Shown here: in pieces, positions 23,915 through 36,418 of the stretch | How the letters are laid out: every line of letters begins with the position of its first letter | Numbering within the stretch: the first letter of the stretch is position 1 | DNA from: Ailanthus altissimus | Lineage: Eukaryota > Streptophyta > Magnoliopsida > Sapindales > Simaroubaceae | Reading direction: 5' to 3' | Length of the DNA: 64,000 nt | NCBI GenBank assembly: GCA_946807835.1 | Contig: OX327696.1 | Location: 942,501 to 1,006,500 of the forward strand | Notes under the pieces: generated by a model | What the model was told of the DNA's origin: nothing | Databases searched by the model: none | What the model saw: only the letters and a program-made list of their open reading frames with translations | Made by a program: the position numbers and the translations under genes

Positions 23915-24440
23915 GAAACCGGAGGAAAATCCTCTACAACCTAAGAGTTCAAAGTTCTTGAAACATCACTCATCCAAATAACTTCTGAACTTTCACATAA
24001 AATAAAGTTTACGACCACAATTGTTTTAGCTAATAAATAATTGATAACTATCTTATCATCCGCTTCCACTTCTATGAAAAAGTAACCTAGTGATAGAGCT
24101 GCTTGAAATCCTTTAAGGATTACTAGGGCTTCAGCATGTGGGATACGAATAAGCTATGCATGCATTTGGTACCTGCAAGGAGGACTGCACCATTATGATC
24201 CCGAATCACAAATTCGATCCCCGTCTTTTATCTCATTGAATCTAAAACTGCATCTGTGTTCAATTTTATAACATTAAAAGGTGGCAGCTTCCATTTCATT
24301 TCTTTGTTGACTCTCTTAGCTTGATAACTAATATTTGTAGCTTGGTACTCTAACAAGTAATTGTTTGCCCAGGCCACAACGAACTCTGTATAGCTTTCTT
24401 CCTTTCCATGAATATGGAAGTTTCTAATAAACCCTACTCT
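23915..24440 (-). pseudogene. RNase H domain relic of a non-LTR retroelement (duplicon A)
   Basis: The minus strand reads WKLPPFNVIKLNTDA (the usual W.pP..g..KlNtDaa start with its catalytic Asp), then FVIRDHNGAVLLAGTKCMHS, then in a shifted frame EALVILKGFQAALSLGY and IEVEADDKIVINYLL. Both frames carry stops. The upstream part (HGKEESYTEFVVAWANNYLL) is also typical of these proteins. In duplicon B only the first part survives. Confidence 0.68.
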
Positions 24441-27079
24441 CTATAAAATTTCACAATATCTTGGTATTAGTAAAAATGGTAGTAGACTGAATTTGAGATG
24501 GATGCTTCTGAAATTCAAATTTGTATTTACTTCAAAAATACAATAACAAACTACATATACTTTAAAGATACAATATTAAATTAGTAATGGGTATTCATTG
24601 ATTTAAGTAGGTTAATATATATATATATAATCATAGCATATTTTTAAATTAATTTCATAAAAAATCAAACAATATTATATCACAAGTTTAAGTTTAAATC
24701 ACTATAAAATATAATAATATTAGTTCAATCAATATATGACATAGTCTAATATATATATATATATATATATAATCATAACTCTGCTATAAAATTCTCATCC
24801 AAAAGTATTATAGTAACAAATTCATCCAAGATTTTTTTAGAATCCAACATATATTTAAATATGAATTTAAGTTTTCAACCATATAACATTATTTTAGAAA
24901 CTTTACAATCCAAATAAGAACGTTTAATTTCAATTTTTTAAAATTAAAATAAGTACGAATTTCTTGATATTTATGAACTTTTGCCTAAACTTGCATTCAT
25001 CTCAAACATGTTACGAGATTAAATTTTGTATATCAAGCTCATCCTATACTCATTTAGAGTCTTATCAAATTCTTCTCAATAAAATTGATTACCAATTTAT
25101 ATCTACGAGTCATTTTACCATCCCTAAATATTAATAATATTATATTATATTATCACTTAACCTAAATCATTGTTAACATGACATTTTACAACTCAATACA
25201 TAAAACAGGAAAAAAATCAATTCAGCTTTAATAAGATAACAATCTGAATTAGACCTGACCTTATCAAATACTTCAAACTTTGTCTATATGCTAAATTCTT
25301 TTTGTTTTGGTTCTAACGCTATAGTTAACACAAGTTTTGATTGCGGCTATATATTTACATAAATGCAAATTCCTATCTTAAGTTTATGTAGAGAATATTA
25401 TTAGAAGGAAATTGATACATTTTTCAAGTTTAATGTACCAATTTTCAAGTCTGTTTTTCCAAAAATAAAAAAAAATAGCATAAGCAATCAAGCTTTTTTT
25501 TAAAAAGAAAAATCAAATTTCAAGTTTAACGTGCCAATTTTCAAAGTCCTTTTTGTGTTTTTGCAAGAAAATAAGTTTTAACATAATAAAAGTTGCCTAT
25601 TCTAAAAATAAAAAATTTATGAAGAATTTTCTAGTATGATTGACTAATCCTTGATGACGAGTTCAATACACCGGACTGGATTGAATAAGATTAGACCGAA
25701 TTGCACTAAATAAGAATTAAACTTACTATTTATAATATCATTCTTATCTTTGATGTGGTATGAGATTGGATATGATGGTAATCAAGAATAAAATTATTAG
25801 ACTTATTAATATCAATTTGAAAGAAAGTCAAATAAATAAATATATTAACATTAATTTAAATCAACTATTAATTTTGAATAAATTAGTAATATATATATTT
25901 TAAAAAAATGTCATTCGTGTTTCATTGAGATATAATTTTAACATTAGATTCAATGATAATCCATTTAATTATTAAATATCCCTCTTATTATTCTCTTGTG
26001 TACACCTACCGTCCGCGCGTAAATCTGATTTTATTTTGTAGAAATACAAAGAAGATTTAGTTGATGCAAGCAGCTTTTTAGATGTCATTCAAAGAAATAA
26101 AATAAAAAGCATATAGAAAATAGTCAATGTTTTGAGTAGCATGAGAAAAATATGAAACATGACTATGAATTTTTTTTTAAAAAATTTGGATGAAGATGAG
26201 AAATCTCTTATAAACAAAATATAAATTCTTACATCTTATATTTATGTGAACATGAATAGCCACAGGCGCTTTACATAATCACGACTAATCAAGTTATGCC
26301 GAAGAGCCCTCGGAGCGATATTCGTGTAATTACTAAAGTGTACAACACCGTGTTCAAGTAATAAATGAAAGTAGAAGTTGTATTTAGAAGTATCTAAATT
26401 CCCCACAAAATCTTTTTTTTTTAAAAAAAAAAGCTATGCACAAGGAACCAAATGTGACCATGATATATAGATAAATATCTCAAAAAAATACACATGCAAA
26501 TTAACTTCCATGTAAAACTAATATACGAAATTGAAATGCAATATTTCTAGTCATTTGTCATTATTTTAATTTTTTTTATCAAGTATGAATATGTGTTTGG
26601 AGAGAAAAATCTAAGATAGTTATAGAAAAAATTCCATTTTTTTCTTTTTAAATTTTTTTTAATTAAGTAACCATAATTGTTTTTAATTAACTAACACGCA
26701 TGTATGTATATGTAGGTAGGACTCTACCTATACTAATTTTTTGTTTTTTGTTTTTGAATTAAAAGAGAGAAAAAAATTTAAAATTGCTCTAACACTGCAA
26801 TTTTTTTTTTTATAATTGTATTAATACAACTTTTAAAAGCATTTCACTTTCAAAATAATCTTCATGATTATTATATTTCAGGTAAGATTGAGACACATGA
26901 TTTAATGAAATTAGACTAAATTAGATAAGATAGGAATTGAAGAAAGTCAATTATAATATTGTTTTTATATTTTGGTGTAATATAAAGATGTACATATGTG
27001 ATGTATCTTGAACTATTAAACTAATTAGAATTAATTAAGAATAAGAAAATAAAATAAAATAATTAAATGAATAGACATC

Positions 27080-28152
27080 TGTTGTGATATTAAGCAATGC
27101 ACTTCAATTTTGATATTTGTTGTGGATATTAAATAATGTACTTCAATTTTGACATTTTTATGGCATCAATTAAGTCATAGTCTTGATATCTCTTCGATTT
27201 TATGCGTAGCGAAAAATTATAATTTACACCATAAGAAAGAACACATAAGATCAATACACCAATAAAAATAAAGAAAACAAACTAATCAATAAGACACAAG
27301 ATATACGTGGTTTGGCCCAAAATTGCCTACGTCCACGAAGAATCCATGATCCAACTTCTTATTATTGAAATAGATCACTAAGTATCTTCTTACATCATCA
27401 ATGATCCCACAAGACCCCTTAGTATCTCCCATAGAAACCTCTAAGCATCCACCCTTGATCACCATAACTCCTTAAGACCTCTTAGTATCTCCTCATAAAA
27501 TATTTTTACAAGGAATATAAGAATAGCCCGAGCATCTAAATCAAAAGGATCTCTGGTATTTCTTTTTTATTCACTCAAAGAACCTAAAGAAAAAACACTC
27601 CCCAAAGGTTACACCTTAGTGCACTACACACTTAGTACCTACCTAACTCCTCTATTCTCTCTTATGATTATATCTTGAAACCTTAGATGCTTAATCTTAA
27701 ATAAAGGGTTTACAAGTATTTATATAGAGTGTATTTCGTGCCTACTAACCCTATTCCTTGTTAGAGTAAGAATCCACTTGTTTTAGAAGTCCAAAACATT
27801 CCAAAACTCGAAATTCGGATGAAAAACAAACATCCTCACACGTCTGGACGCCTCGACGCTCATCCCCGGATGTTGCTACGCTGGTTGAAAACGCGCCCAT
27901 CGCCATAGTGCTAAGGACCTAGCATTACAGCGCTGGGCTTCTGTATTGAGCGCCGCGGCTCTGGCACCTCTCCTGCGATTTTTTCGTTTCCTTCGCGTCT
28001 GTGAGTCCTGTTTCACTTCTCCCTTCGTATCCCACATGTCCTAGACTTCTCCATATATGTCTTACATGTTCTTGACTTTTTGTGACTCTCCACTTTGATA
28101 TTAATCTCAATTCTTATCCAACTAAAATTGTTGAATCACCAATTTTTCAGCA
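27080..28152 (-). mobile_element. Solo LTR (copia-like), target duplication ACATC
   Basis: The insert runs TGTTGTGATATT...TTTTTCAGCA and is flanked by ACATC at 27075-27079 and 28153-28157. Duplicon B has the uninterrupted site (GAATAGATATCAATTC near 58008). On the minus strand it has the GTGGACGTAGGCAATTTTGG block typical of copia LTRs near 27310-27345, and a GC-rich GAGCGCCGCGGC patch near 27950. There is no internal domain, so it is a solo LTR left by recombination. ORFs inside it (27925-28110) are spurious. Confidence 0.85.
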
Positions 28153-28679
28153 ACATCAATTCAAATTAAGTATTAAATGTTTTAAAATTATTTTTATAAT
28201 AAAAATATATAATAAATTATCCATATTTATGATTAGATATTATATTGTTTTAGTTAATTATTTAAATGAAAGTAATAAAATATTAATTTATTCAATATTC
28301 CATATGTTATTTTATTATATCCTTATCGTCAATATTCTATATTGCACTACCACAAGAAAACTTAGTATTATCATATTATATATATATGTCTACATATATT
28401 TATAATATCACAACTTAATTAAATTAATATATGCTTTTAGATATTAATTACAATGAAAGTAAGTTGACAATGTGAAGCCAATGCATGAAAATGGGCATAT
28501 TAATTGTTTAATTTGATCCACCCAATTGATGGCATTATGTAAAATGGTCAACTACAAGTAATTTTAATAAGCAATTAACCCATCTTAATCCTAATTAGTA
28601 AAATCAACATCTACATCTAGTTTTGAAAATTTGATAAACTAATTTAATATTCATATATGATAGGGACATATTTGTAAAA

Positions 28680-29572
28680 GGGATAAGTATTGATGGATCC
28701 TTTTAGTTTAATCTAAGTATCTCAAATACCTCATTATTTTTAAAAATATATTAAAAACTCCTGTTTATCAGTTTATTCTATTAGTTTTAATAGAATCTTA
28801 TCAAATTTAATGAAAGTTATAATTTTAGCCCTTATTGTAGAGTATGTATTATTAACATGTGTCACAAAGTGATAGTTACTTTAGACACGTGTTAGCATAC
28901 CATTGGTTTATATTTAAATTATATAAAATAAATAATTAATAATTATTTAAAGTAAATTTATGTATTAAAGGACACATATTGCAAAGTGATTAGTTACTTT
29001 AGACATGTGTCAACATGTCATTGGTCTAAATTTAAATTAAATAAAATAAGCTAAATAAATAAAAATAAAAAACTATCACCATCACTAAAAAATGGTTGCC
29101 GACCAATCTATTTATAAGTGGGGTTGATGGGGGATGGCGATGGCCGCCGCCCTTCACCACCTCATTTGATTGTTTTTTGGTTTTTTTTGTTGGAAGAAAT
29201 GACTCTATTATTGCGCAGATCAAGAAAATAGAGTCCAATGATGTAAAATATAAAAAAAAATTATTGTCAAAAAATGGTCACCTGTTGGCAGCCATTGTTC
29301 GGAAATGGTGATATTTTTTAATTTTTATTTATTTAGTTTATTTTATTTAATTTAAATCTAGACCAATGACATTTTGACACATAGTATTTAAATATTTTTT
29401 TATTTCAACGTGATATAATGAAGTTAAGTTGGTGTTGAATACCATTTTACCTTTTATTAAGTCAAAACTAACAAACTAAATTGACGGAAGGGAATTTCCA
29501 AGATATTTTTAAAAATAAGGAAATATTTTAGGCACTTAGGCCAAACTAAGGAGGTTTAACAGTACTTATTCC
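28680..29572. mobile_element. Mutator-like MITE with long TIRs and 9-bp duplication
   Basis: The ends are GGGATAAGTATTG and, inverted, GGAATAAGTACTG. The inverted similarity continues inward for well over 100 bp (for example TTTTTAAAAATAT in both arms, and GGTCTAAATTTAAATTAAAT against its inverse at 29345). Flanks are TTTGTAAAA at 28671-28679 and 29573-29581, a perfect 9-bp duplication as for Mutator. Duplicon B has a single AAATTTGTAAAC at the matching place. No transposase is present; small ORFs in the centre are unsupported. Confidence 0.8.
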
Positions 29573-30173
29573 TTTGTAAAATGAAAAACGTCTTGTTAAT
29601 TACAGCTGTGTATAAAAAAATAAAATTAATATTTTAAAGAAAAATATTTGGTGATATAATACACGAGTGCTACAGCTCTATTTATTTATTTTTAAAATTT
29701 AATTATTATTGATTATATAATTTCTTTTTTAAGATTTGGAGTCATTTGGTGATGAAAGTTAAGTTTAAGTAATTGAAAAATGTATTTAGGTGGCAAGTTT
29801 TCTGTAAGAGCTGGTACTTATGTACTATTCTAATACTATATGAATATTAATTATTTAATAGTTATACAATAAATATTTTGAATAATATCGTTAATATAAA
29901 ATATTAAATGGTACTAAACTTGTAACATTACAGATATAGTATGATATGAAGAAGTTCAAATCTAATCTAAAAGCGTTTAGACCAATGCTAAGAGTTAGCA
30001 AAAATCTAAGAGTTAGCAGGTTATAAGAGTCAGCAAAAATCTAAGAGTTAGAAGTCTTATCTGAAATGAGATAATGACTTGAGAATACACTATTAATGAT
30101 ATAGTTGTAAAGAGTTATAATAGGTGTTAAAAAAATATCATTATATAAGTATGTTATCAAATATAAGTGTGAG

Positions 30174-33100
30174 TGTTGATAAATCTAGGGTGGATACATG
30201 TGAGATTGTGTTTATCATTATAAAACAAGTATTATAAACATATTTGTGCGCATGCAAAAGTCAAAAAATTTAATTTCCTAAGCGATAATACAATAAATTT
30301 TTTTATGTTATCTCATAAATGAAATTACAAGTGTTTAATAAGAATTACCTTGGCAAGTCTTTAGAATTTATTTCAATCGGAGTCTCCACCTCAAAGTAAC
30401 TCATTTCCAATTCTAGTACCTAACTCGGTGGGCTTGGGTAGTCTAAAATGGAAATCTCTTCCAACAAAGAGTTTAACAACTTAATGTTAGGGTTGATACT
30501 TATGTACCATCTCTGAATGTATATATACTTATTATTTATATAAATGTACATTCTCATTAAATCGCTAGTGCCTATTTATATGGTACTATGCAATGTAACA
30601 TTACAGACATTGTATAATCGAAAAGAGTTTAAATTTGATCTAATAGAGTTTAGATGAGGGCCCACAGTTGGCTACACTGAGAGATATAAATGCTAAGTGT
30701 TAGCACGACTACTTGTTAGCTAGTTATAATACTCAGCAAAAATTTAAGAGTTGGAGCCTTGTCTGTAATGGGACACAGACTAAGGATTAAACTAGTAATT
30801 GCATAGTTGCAAGAGTTGCAATCAGGTGCTAGAAAATGTCATTTGTCCAAGTATGTTCTCGAATATTTTTCCTGATCTATTTCTACCGATGTGGGTCTGT
30901 CAGTGGATACCTTTATATAGATTAGTATATGTCGTACCTATAAGGTATAGATGGTTGTTCCTAGCCGACCGTAGGCTTAGAGCTCGTATTGACATATGGG
31001 TATCCAGTTAGGACTGGATATGAGATGGGCTTACGAGGACCTCTAATAGACACCCTACATAAGCCATCAACTGAGGATCTTCTCGAGTTGAGTAGTATAT
31101 ATAGTCATTTGACTTGAGTGCTATGGTAGGCTTGTAAGTGATTCACCATACTTTGGTTTCACATATGTTACAGACCTTTCATGGTATGACCGCTGGATAT
31201 GGTCTAATGTTTATGGAATCTAGTGAGTACATATATGGGATCTGTCAGCTTGCATAGAGAGTTTGATATCCAGATGCTTTAAGACTGTATCTTAGAAAGT
31301 CTTATGACCATAAGCATTTATCTCGGAAAAGAGTTTTCGCTAGGGTGGAGTAATATGGCAAAAGAGTTTGCACATATTGTTCAATAAGATACAAGTCTGG
31401 GGATATGATATAGATGAGCACATGGAGATTTGATGGTGATAATTTATATCTCCGCACATCTAGGAAGATATCATGACGGAAGGACTATACGTATGTGTTG
31501 TGACCTCAGCATGGATTGTCAACGCACTGATTTGTGTTTTTATAATATATGTGTAGGTTAGTGTTCGCGGACTCATGAAATAGTTCTATTTGATGAATTA
31601 GGCATAGACCTAAGGAGTCCCGCAATATGGAGTGTACTTGTTAAGCACTGAGGCAGCGTACCAGATTGAATTGTTCAATCCAATAATATTCAGCATTACC
31701 ACCGGAATATGCATATGTCTATATTTAAGTGTTAAATACAATAATTAGTTAATAATTATTATTTATTAATTGTATCATGACACATGACGCATTTTAGACC
31801 CTTGGTTGAGTTTACCCAAGTGTGGGTATAGTGGCACCCACTAAGGGGCAAACTTGATAACTTTTTATGAGAGGTAAATTGATAATTTTACACATTGATT
31901 ATTTAATTATTAAATAATCAAAATATTTTATTATTATATATCATAATATATTATTATATTATATTTCTGCTTAGTTGTAAAGCATATATGTTTTTTTATT
32001 ATTAATTTTAAACTTAATGGCCAAGTTTAGTATTTTTATTTGTATAATATTATGATTTTAATATTATTTTATAAGATATATAAGTGTGAAATCATAGGAA
32101 GCATTAGGAGAATTGCTTCCTTTCTTGTTGTTGTGTTTGAATTCAATAGAAAAATTGTTGCTTCGGTTTTAAAATGGTGGCCGGCCAAATAGGTGAAGGA
32201 AATGAGATTTGATCTCTTGTAAAATAGTTTCAAATGTTGAAACTGGTCTATAACTCATCTTTACTATGATCTACCAGTTACAACAACCAAGAATTTATTT
32301 TATTGATTAAAGAGTTAATCAAAGAAAAAATAAATTCAAAAGGGTTTAAGAGTTAAACCCAATGTTAGATTTAAAGCTGTTGTTTTAGCTCACCAAGCCC
32401 ACCGAGTTGGTGACTAGAACTGCCAACGGGTTTGTCTTTAGGTGAACTTGCAGAATACACGTGTAAAATGTTACACGTTTTAGTGATTTCTCAACCCTTC
32501 AAATATATTAATATGATTAATATATTATTTATTGTATTATTTTAATTATTTCGCTGCTTTAAATATGTATGAGATATGTATTTATACAATAAATACTGTT
32601 GCACATGTATACACCAATGTACAAAAGATCTCCAACACTTAAACTCTAAGTTTAACTCTTAAATAAATAGGCTTAACACTTAAGCTTGGGACAACTACAA
32701 TACAATGAATGATATTTGTTCTAATTTATCACCTAAACAACAAAATCACTTCATTGTTACTAATAGAATGGTCGGCCATGTTAAAGGAAAAGGATGAAGT
32801 TTTAACCTCTTGAAATAGCTCTAAACCCTTGAACTTGAGCCCTTCTCATTTTCTTCTCTCTTAATTGCTGAATGCTCTCTCCCACAAATGAGCAAAATTG
32901 CTCTTTTTATTTTGTGTATTTGTTTTCCCTTCCACAAGCAACATATGGCCCCCACAAGCCATGGAAACAAATATCACACTATTTGCCTTTGTTTATTATT
33001 GTTTACAACAAACAAATGAAAACAAGAAACAAATAGATGCATTTGGCAGAATATTATGGCCAAATTGGAGAAACTATTTCTTCTTTTATAAAGCCAAATT

Positions 33101-34868
33101 TGGCCCCACTATAAGCATGACATTCTTTTAATTTTATTTAATCAATATTAAAAATAAATTGAAGCACATGCTTTTGTTACAATTGTTTACATTAAACAAT
33201 TGAAAAAAATAAAAGATGTGAGTGTTGAATGTATGTTAGTCGAGAGAAATAAAGCAATTTAAAGAAATAATTTCTTTATTTTCTTGTAACACACACTTTG
33301 ATCCCACCAATAATATGCCATGTTTCATTAAGCATATTTTAATCATATTAAAACATGTTACAAATGAATAATTTTTAATTGTTTGACTTGTAATAATAAT
33401 ATCAAATATTATTATGTTTATTTTTTTAATAAATAATTCAAGGAACAAAATAATGATCTTGTTTATTCAACAAGTAATATCATTTTGATAATTTTTAGGT
33501 CAAACAATAATTGACCTATAATGTGTCACGTGTCATCATCATAATGGTCAACAACTATTATTAACTAATTGATGTAGTTAACATTTAAGTCTTGACACGT
33601 GCATATCCTAAGAAAAATTGAAGCACATGTCTAATCTGTTAGAATTTACTAGATTGAAATATTCAATTTAGTACGCTACTCCAGCGCACAAAAAGTACAC
33701 TTTATATTGCGAGACTCCTTAGGTCCACACTCGATTGTTTAAATAGAACTATTCTATGAGTCTGAGATCAATGCCCCACGCACATGTTACGGATATTATA
33801 AATCAGCGCAATAGACCATACAAGTTGAGGTCATCGCATATATGTATAATCATTCTGCCATATATATCTTGAAGAAGCAGGTATATAGATCATCACCGTA
33901 AAATTTTCATACGCTCATCTATAAACTTATCTCTAGACACGTGTCTCGATAAACAATACACACAAACAACTTTGTGATATTGTTTAATCCTGTGGGAAAC
34001 TCTTTCCTTGGGTTTATTGCTTATGGCTATAAGTTTTTTTTAAGATACAGTCTTGGAGCATCCGGATATGCAACTCACTCATGTGAGCTGGCGAATTCCA
34101 TATCTGCAACACCAGACTCCATGAGCATCGGACCATATCCAGCGACACATAACAGTTAGACCATAAAAGGTCTCTGACATATGTGGAACTAAAGTATGGT
34201 AGATCACTCACAAGTCCATCATGGCGCTCAGGTTAAAAGACCACGTACATTACTTGACTTGAAAGGACAAACCATTAATGACTTTATGAGATGTCTATTA
34301 GGGTCCTCGTTGAGCCTATTTAGTATTTAGTCTTCACTAAATATTCGTATGCCATACGACCTTTCGGAGAGCCCATGTTCAGTTAAAAACAACCATTTAA
34401 ACCATCTAGATATGATCATACACTGATCTATAATAAAGAGTTTCACCAATAAACCCGTATTGGTGAATTAGACCAGAAATATTATGTTTAAGGTACACGT
34501 GCATAATAATATTTTTTAACACTTATTACAACTCTTTGCAACTATGTTATTACTGATGTACTCTCGAATCTATGTCCCGTTGCAGACAAGGTCCTAACTC
34601 TTAGATTTTGCTAACTTTTATAACCTATAAACATTTAGTAGTGCTAGTTATTAGCAATTATAATTCTCAGTGTTGCTAACTTTTTGGCGCTGATCTAAAC
34701 TTCTTTATACTAGATCTGAACTCCTTCATATCATACAGTATTTATAACATTACAAACATTGTACCATTTAATTAATGAAATTAGCTATTTAATAAAAAGT
34801 ACTGTATACATATTATAAAATAAAATATTCATACAAAATAGGATAATACGTAAGCAAAAATTCAAACA
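30174..34868 (-). mobile_element. Family R LTR, inverted copy, itself interrupted
   Basis: Pieces 30174-30484 and 32638-34868 read on the minus strand as one family R element, starting TGTTTGAATTTTTGC at 34868. The distal piece has CAAGCCCACCGAGTTAGG (30435-30418 on minus), matching CAAGCCCACCGAGTTGG at 32393 in the inner copy. The TATCAACA end is at 30174. Flanking bases (GTGAG and ATTAG) do not form a clear duplication. Confidence 0.68.
30485..32637 (+). mobile_element. Family R solo LTR, innermost copy, target duplication CTTAA
   Basis: It runs TGTTAGGGTTGATAC...GATCTCCAACA and is flanked by CTTAA at 30480-30484 and 32638-32642, a perfect 5-bp duplication. This gives the full length of the family R LTR: 2153 bp with TG...CA ends. 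There is no internal coding domain. It sits in the inverted family R copy, so this is the youngest of the three layers. Confidence 0.85.
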
Positions 34869-35011
34869 ATTAGTTTCTAATCTATTTTTATCGATGTCGG
34901 TCTATCGGTGAATCCCTTTTATATAGATCAGTGTATGTCTATATCTGCCTAATTCAGATGGTTGTTCTTAGCTAACCATAAGTTTGGAGCTTGTATAGGC
35001 ATACAGGTATC

Positions 35012-36418
35012 TGGTAAGCGCATATTCGTTATATATTTTTTTATATTTTTATTTTGATATTTTATTATTTTATGAGAACAAATGGTTATTTATGTGCATT
35101 ATTGTTATTTATAGGGACTTAAACAAAATTTAAAGTATGAATGAAATTTAAAGGAGAAAAAATAGGGACTAAAATAAAAAAATTTCAAAATATGAGCCTA
35201 TCGCCCCATCACTATAAGAATTTTTGCTCTAGCGTTGGAATAGTGATCAAAATAAAAATAAAAATAGAAAAAATGACATGTTTAAGTCGCAATTTATCGC
35301 CCCAACGCCATCTCACCATCGTGCCAGCCACAGCCTAGCGCTGGACTTTCACCGCTCTAGCCATACGACCTTTTACGTACAGCGTCCCAGCGACAGTAAC
35401 ATAGCTCCCCAGTGATAATGCGATTCCTAACTCGACAAGAATAGAGATTTCAAGCTCATATCAATCCTTATAAAAGGCCACTCATCCCCAGCCTTTAGAG
35501 ATCATCCAAGAATATTTAGAACACACAACACAAGTCTTAGAGAGCAATTAAAGCTTAATTGAAGGAACCATAGAGAGAGATTCAAGGCGTTCTTTGGCAT
35601 CAAGAGTTTCTTAGGTAATACAATCAAGAACAATTTGACGTCTATATTGGGTTGTTATTGATTGTATCATAATTTCTTATTATTTTTGCTATTGTTCTCT
35701 TGTAGCAATGAACTAAATATGTGCACTTAATTGTTATATCTTTCTAATATTTAATAAACTTAGTTCTTTATTATTCAATTTACGTATTCTTAATGCTTCA
35801 ATATATCCGGCCAATATATAGTGAATAAATTGATAATATTTTTAATAGACTCAAAAGAGGAATTATTATATTTAGAACTAAGTAATTTGATACATGATTG
35901 TAGAGTAACATTCAATGTTGTATATGCAAGTTTCAAATTAGGATAAGAATATACCTAATTGGCATATATGATCAATAAGACTTAATCTTAATGAATTTTA
36001 ATCTATTACAAGTACTATAGGAATATAGGTATTTGGTAAATTAAGATATACTTGCATGACCTTAGGGGAGGCTTGTGAATACATTAGTGTGTTGATTAAT
36101 AATAAGAACTAAGGGAATTAAATATTAGAGAATTTATCATTGAAAAGTATATTGAGGGATAGTATTAACCCTAAATTTTCTCTATATTACTATCATACAA
36201 ATCTCTTTACATTGCGTCATTACTTTTATATTCTCTAAATTCATTCTTTGATTTTTATTTTATTTTTGAATAATTACTAGAAAGACATAATTTTTGTACT
36301 TGGTTAAAAAGTAGAAATTATCTATGTGGGTTCGACATCTGACTCGTTTGTCCATTTATTACTTACATATGATAGTGTATACTTTCACTCAATTTTAAGA
36401 TATAGAAATATCGCATCA
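35012..36418 (+). mobile_element. Solo LTR, gypsy/Tat-like, target duplication GTATC
   Basis: It starts TGGTAAGCGCATATTCG and ends ATATCGCATCA, with GTATC on both sides (35007-35011 and 36419-36423). A TATA box (CTTATAAAAGG) lies near 35466. The end block (GTGGGTTCGACATCTGAC, then TATCGCATCA) is typical of Tat/Ogre-class LTRs. It splits the outer family R copy. The ORF at 35141-35338 is not a gene. Confidence 0.87.

Larger units (their letters stand above)
17240..29811. repeat. Duplicon A (direct copy of the segment at 45.4-58.7 kb)
   Basis: Once later insertions are removed, the segment aligns with duplicon B from end to end. Anchors: GAAGTTCAATGGTTAATTAT at 17445 (B 45468); the RNase H C-terminal relic at 19708 (B 53439); the RNase H N-terminal relic near 24200-24440 (B 54990-55225); GATTTAGTTGATGCAAGCAG at 26053 (B about 56812); AGTAAGTTGACAATGTGAAG at 28458 (B about 58323). 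Insertions special to A are the copia element, the solo LTR and the Mutator MITE. The ends carry a short direct repeat: AAGTAGTTGGAAAATGCATT at about 17238 and AAGTAATTGAAAAATGTATT at about 29767, both followed by GGTGGCAAG. Confidence 0.85.

Noticed and set aside
27925..28405. ORFs at 27925-28110 (minus) and 28082-28405 (plus)
   Set aside because: The first lies in a solo LTR. The second spans the LTR end and AT-rich DNA, with Ile/Tyr-rich translation and no family features.
29032..29311. Overlapping ORFs in the centre of the Mutator-like MITE
   Set aside because: They come from the palindromic centre read on each strand. There is no transposase motif.
30799..34211. Short ORFs in the family R copies (also at 13880 and 44091)
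   Set aside because: They lie in non-coding LTR sequence, are not conserved in frame between copies and have no recognisable domain.
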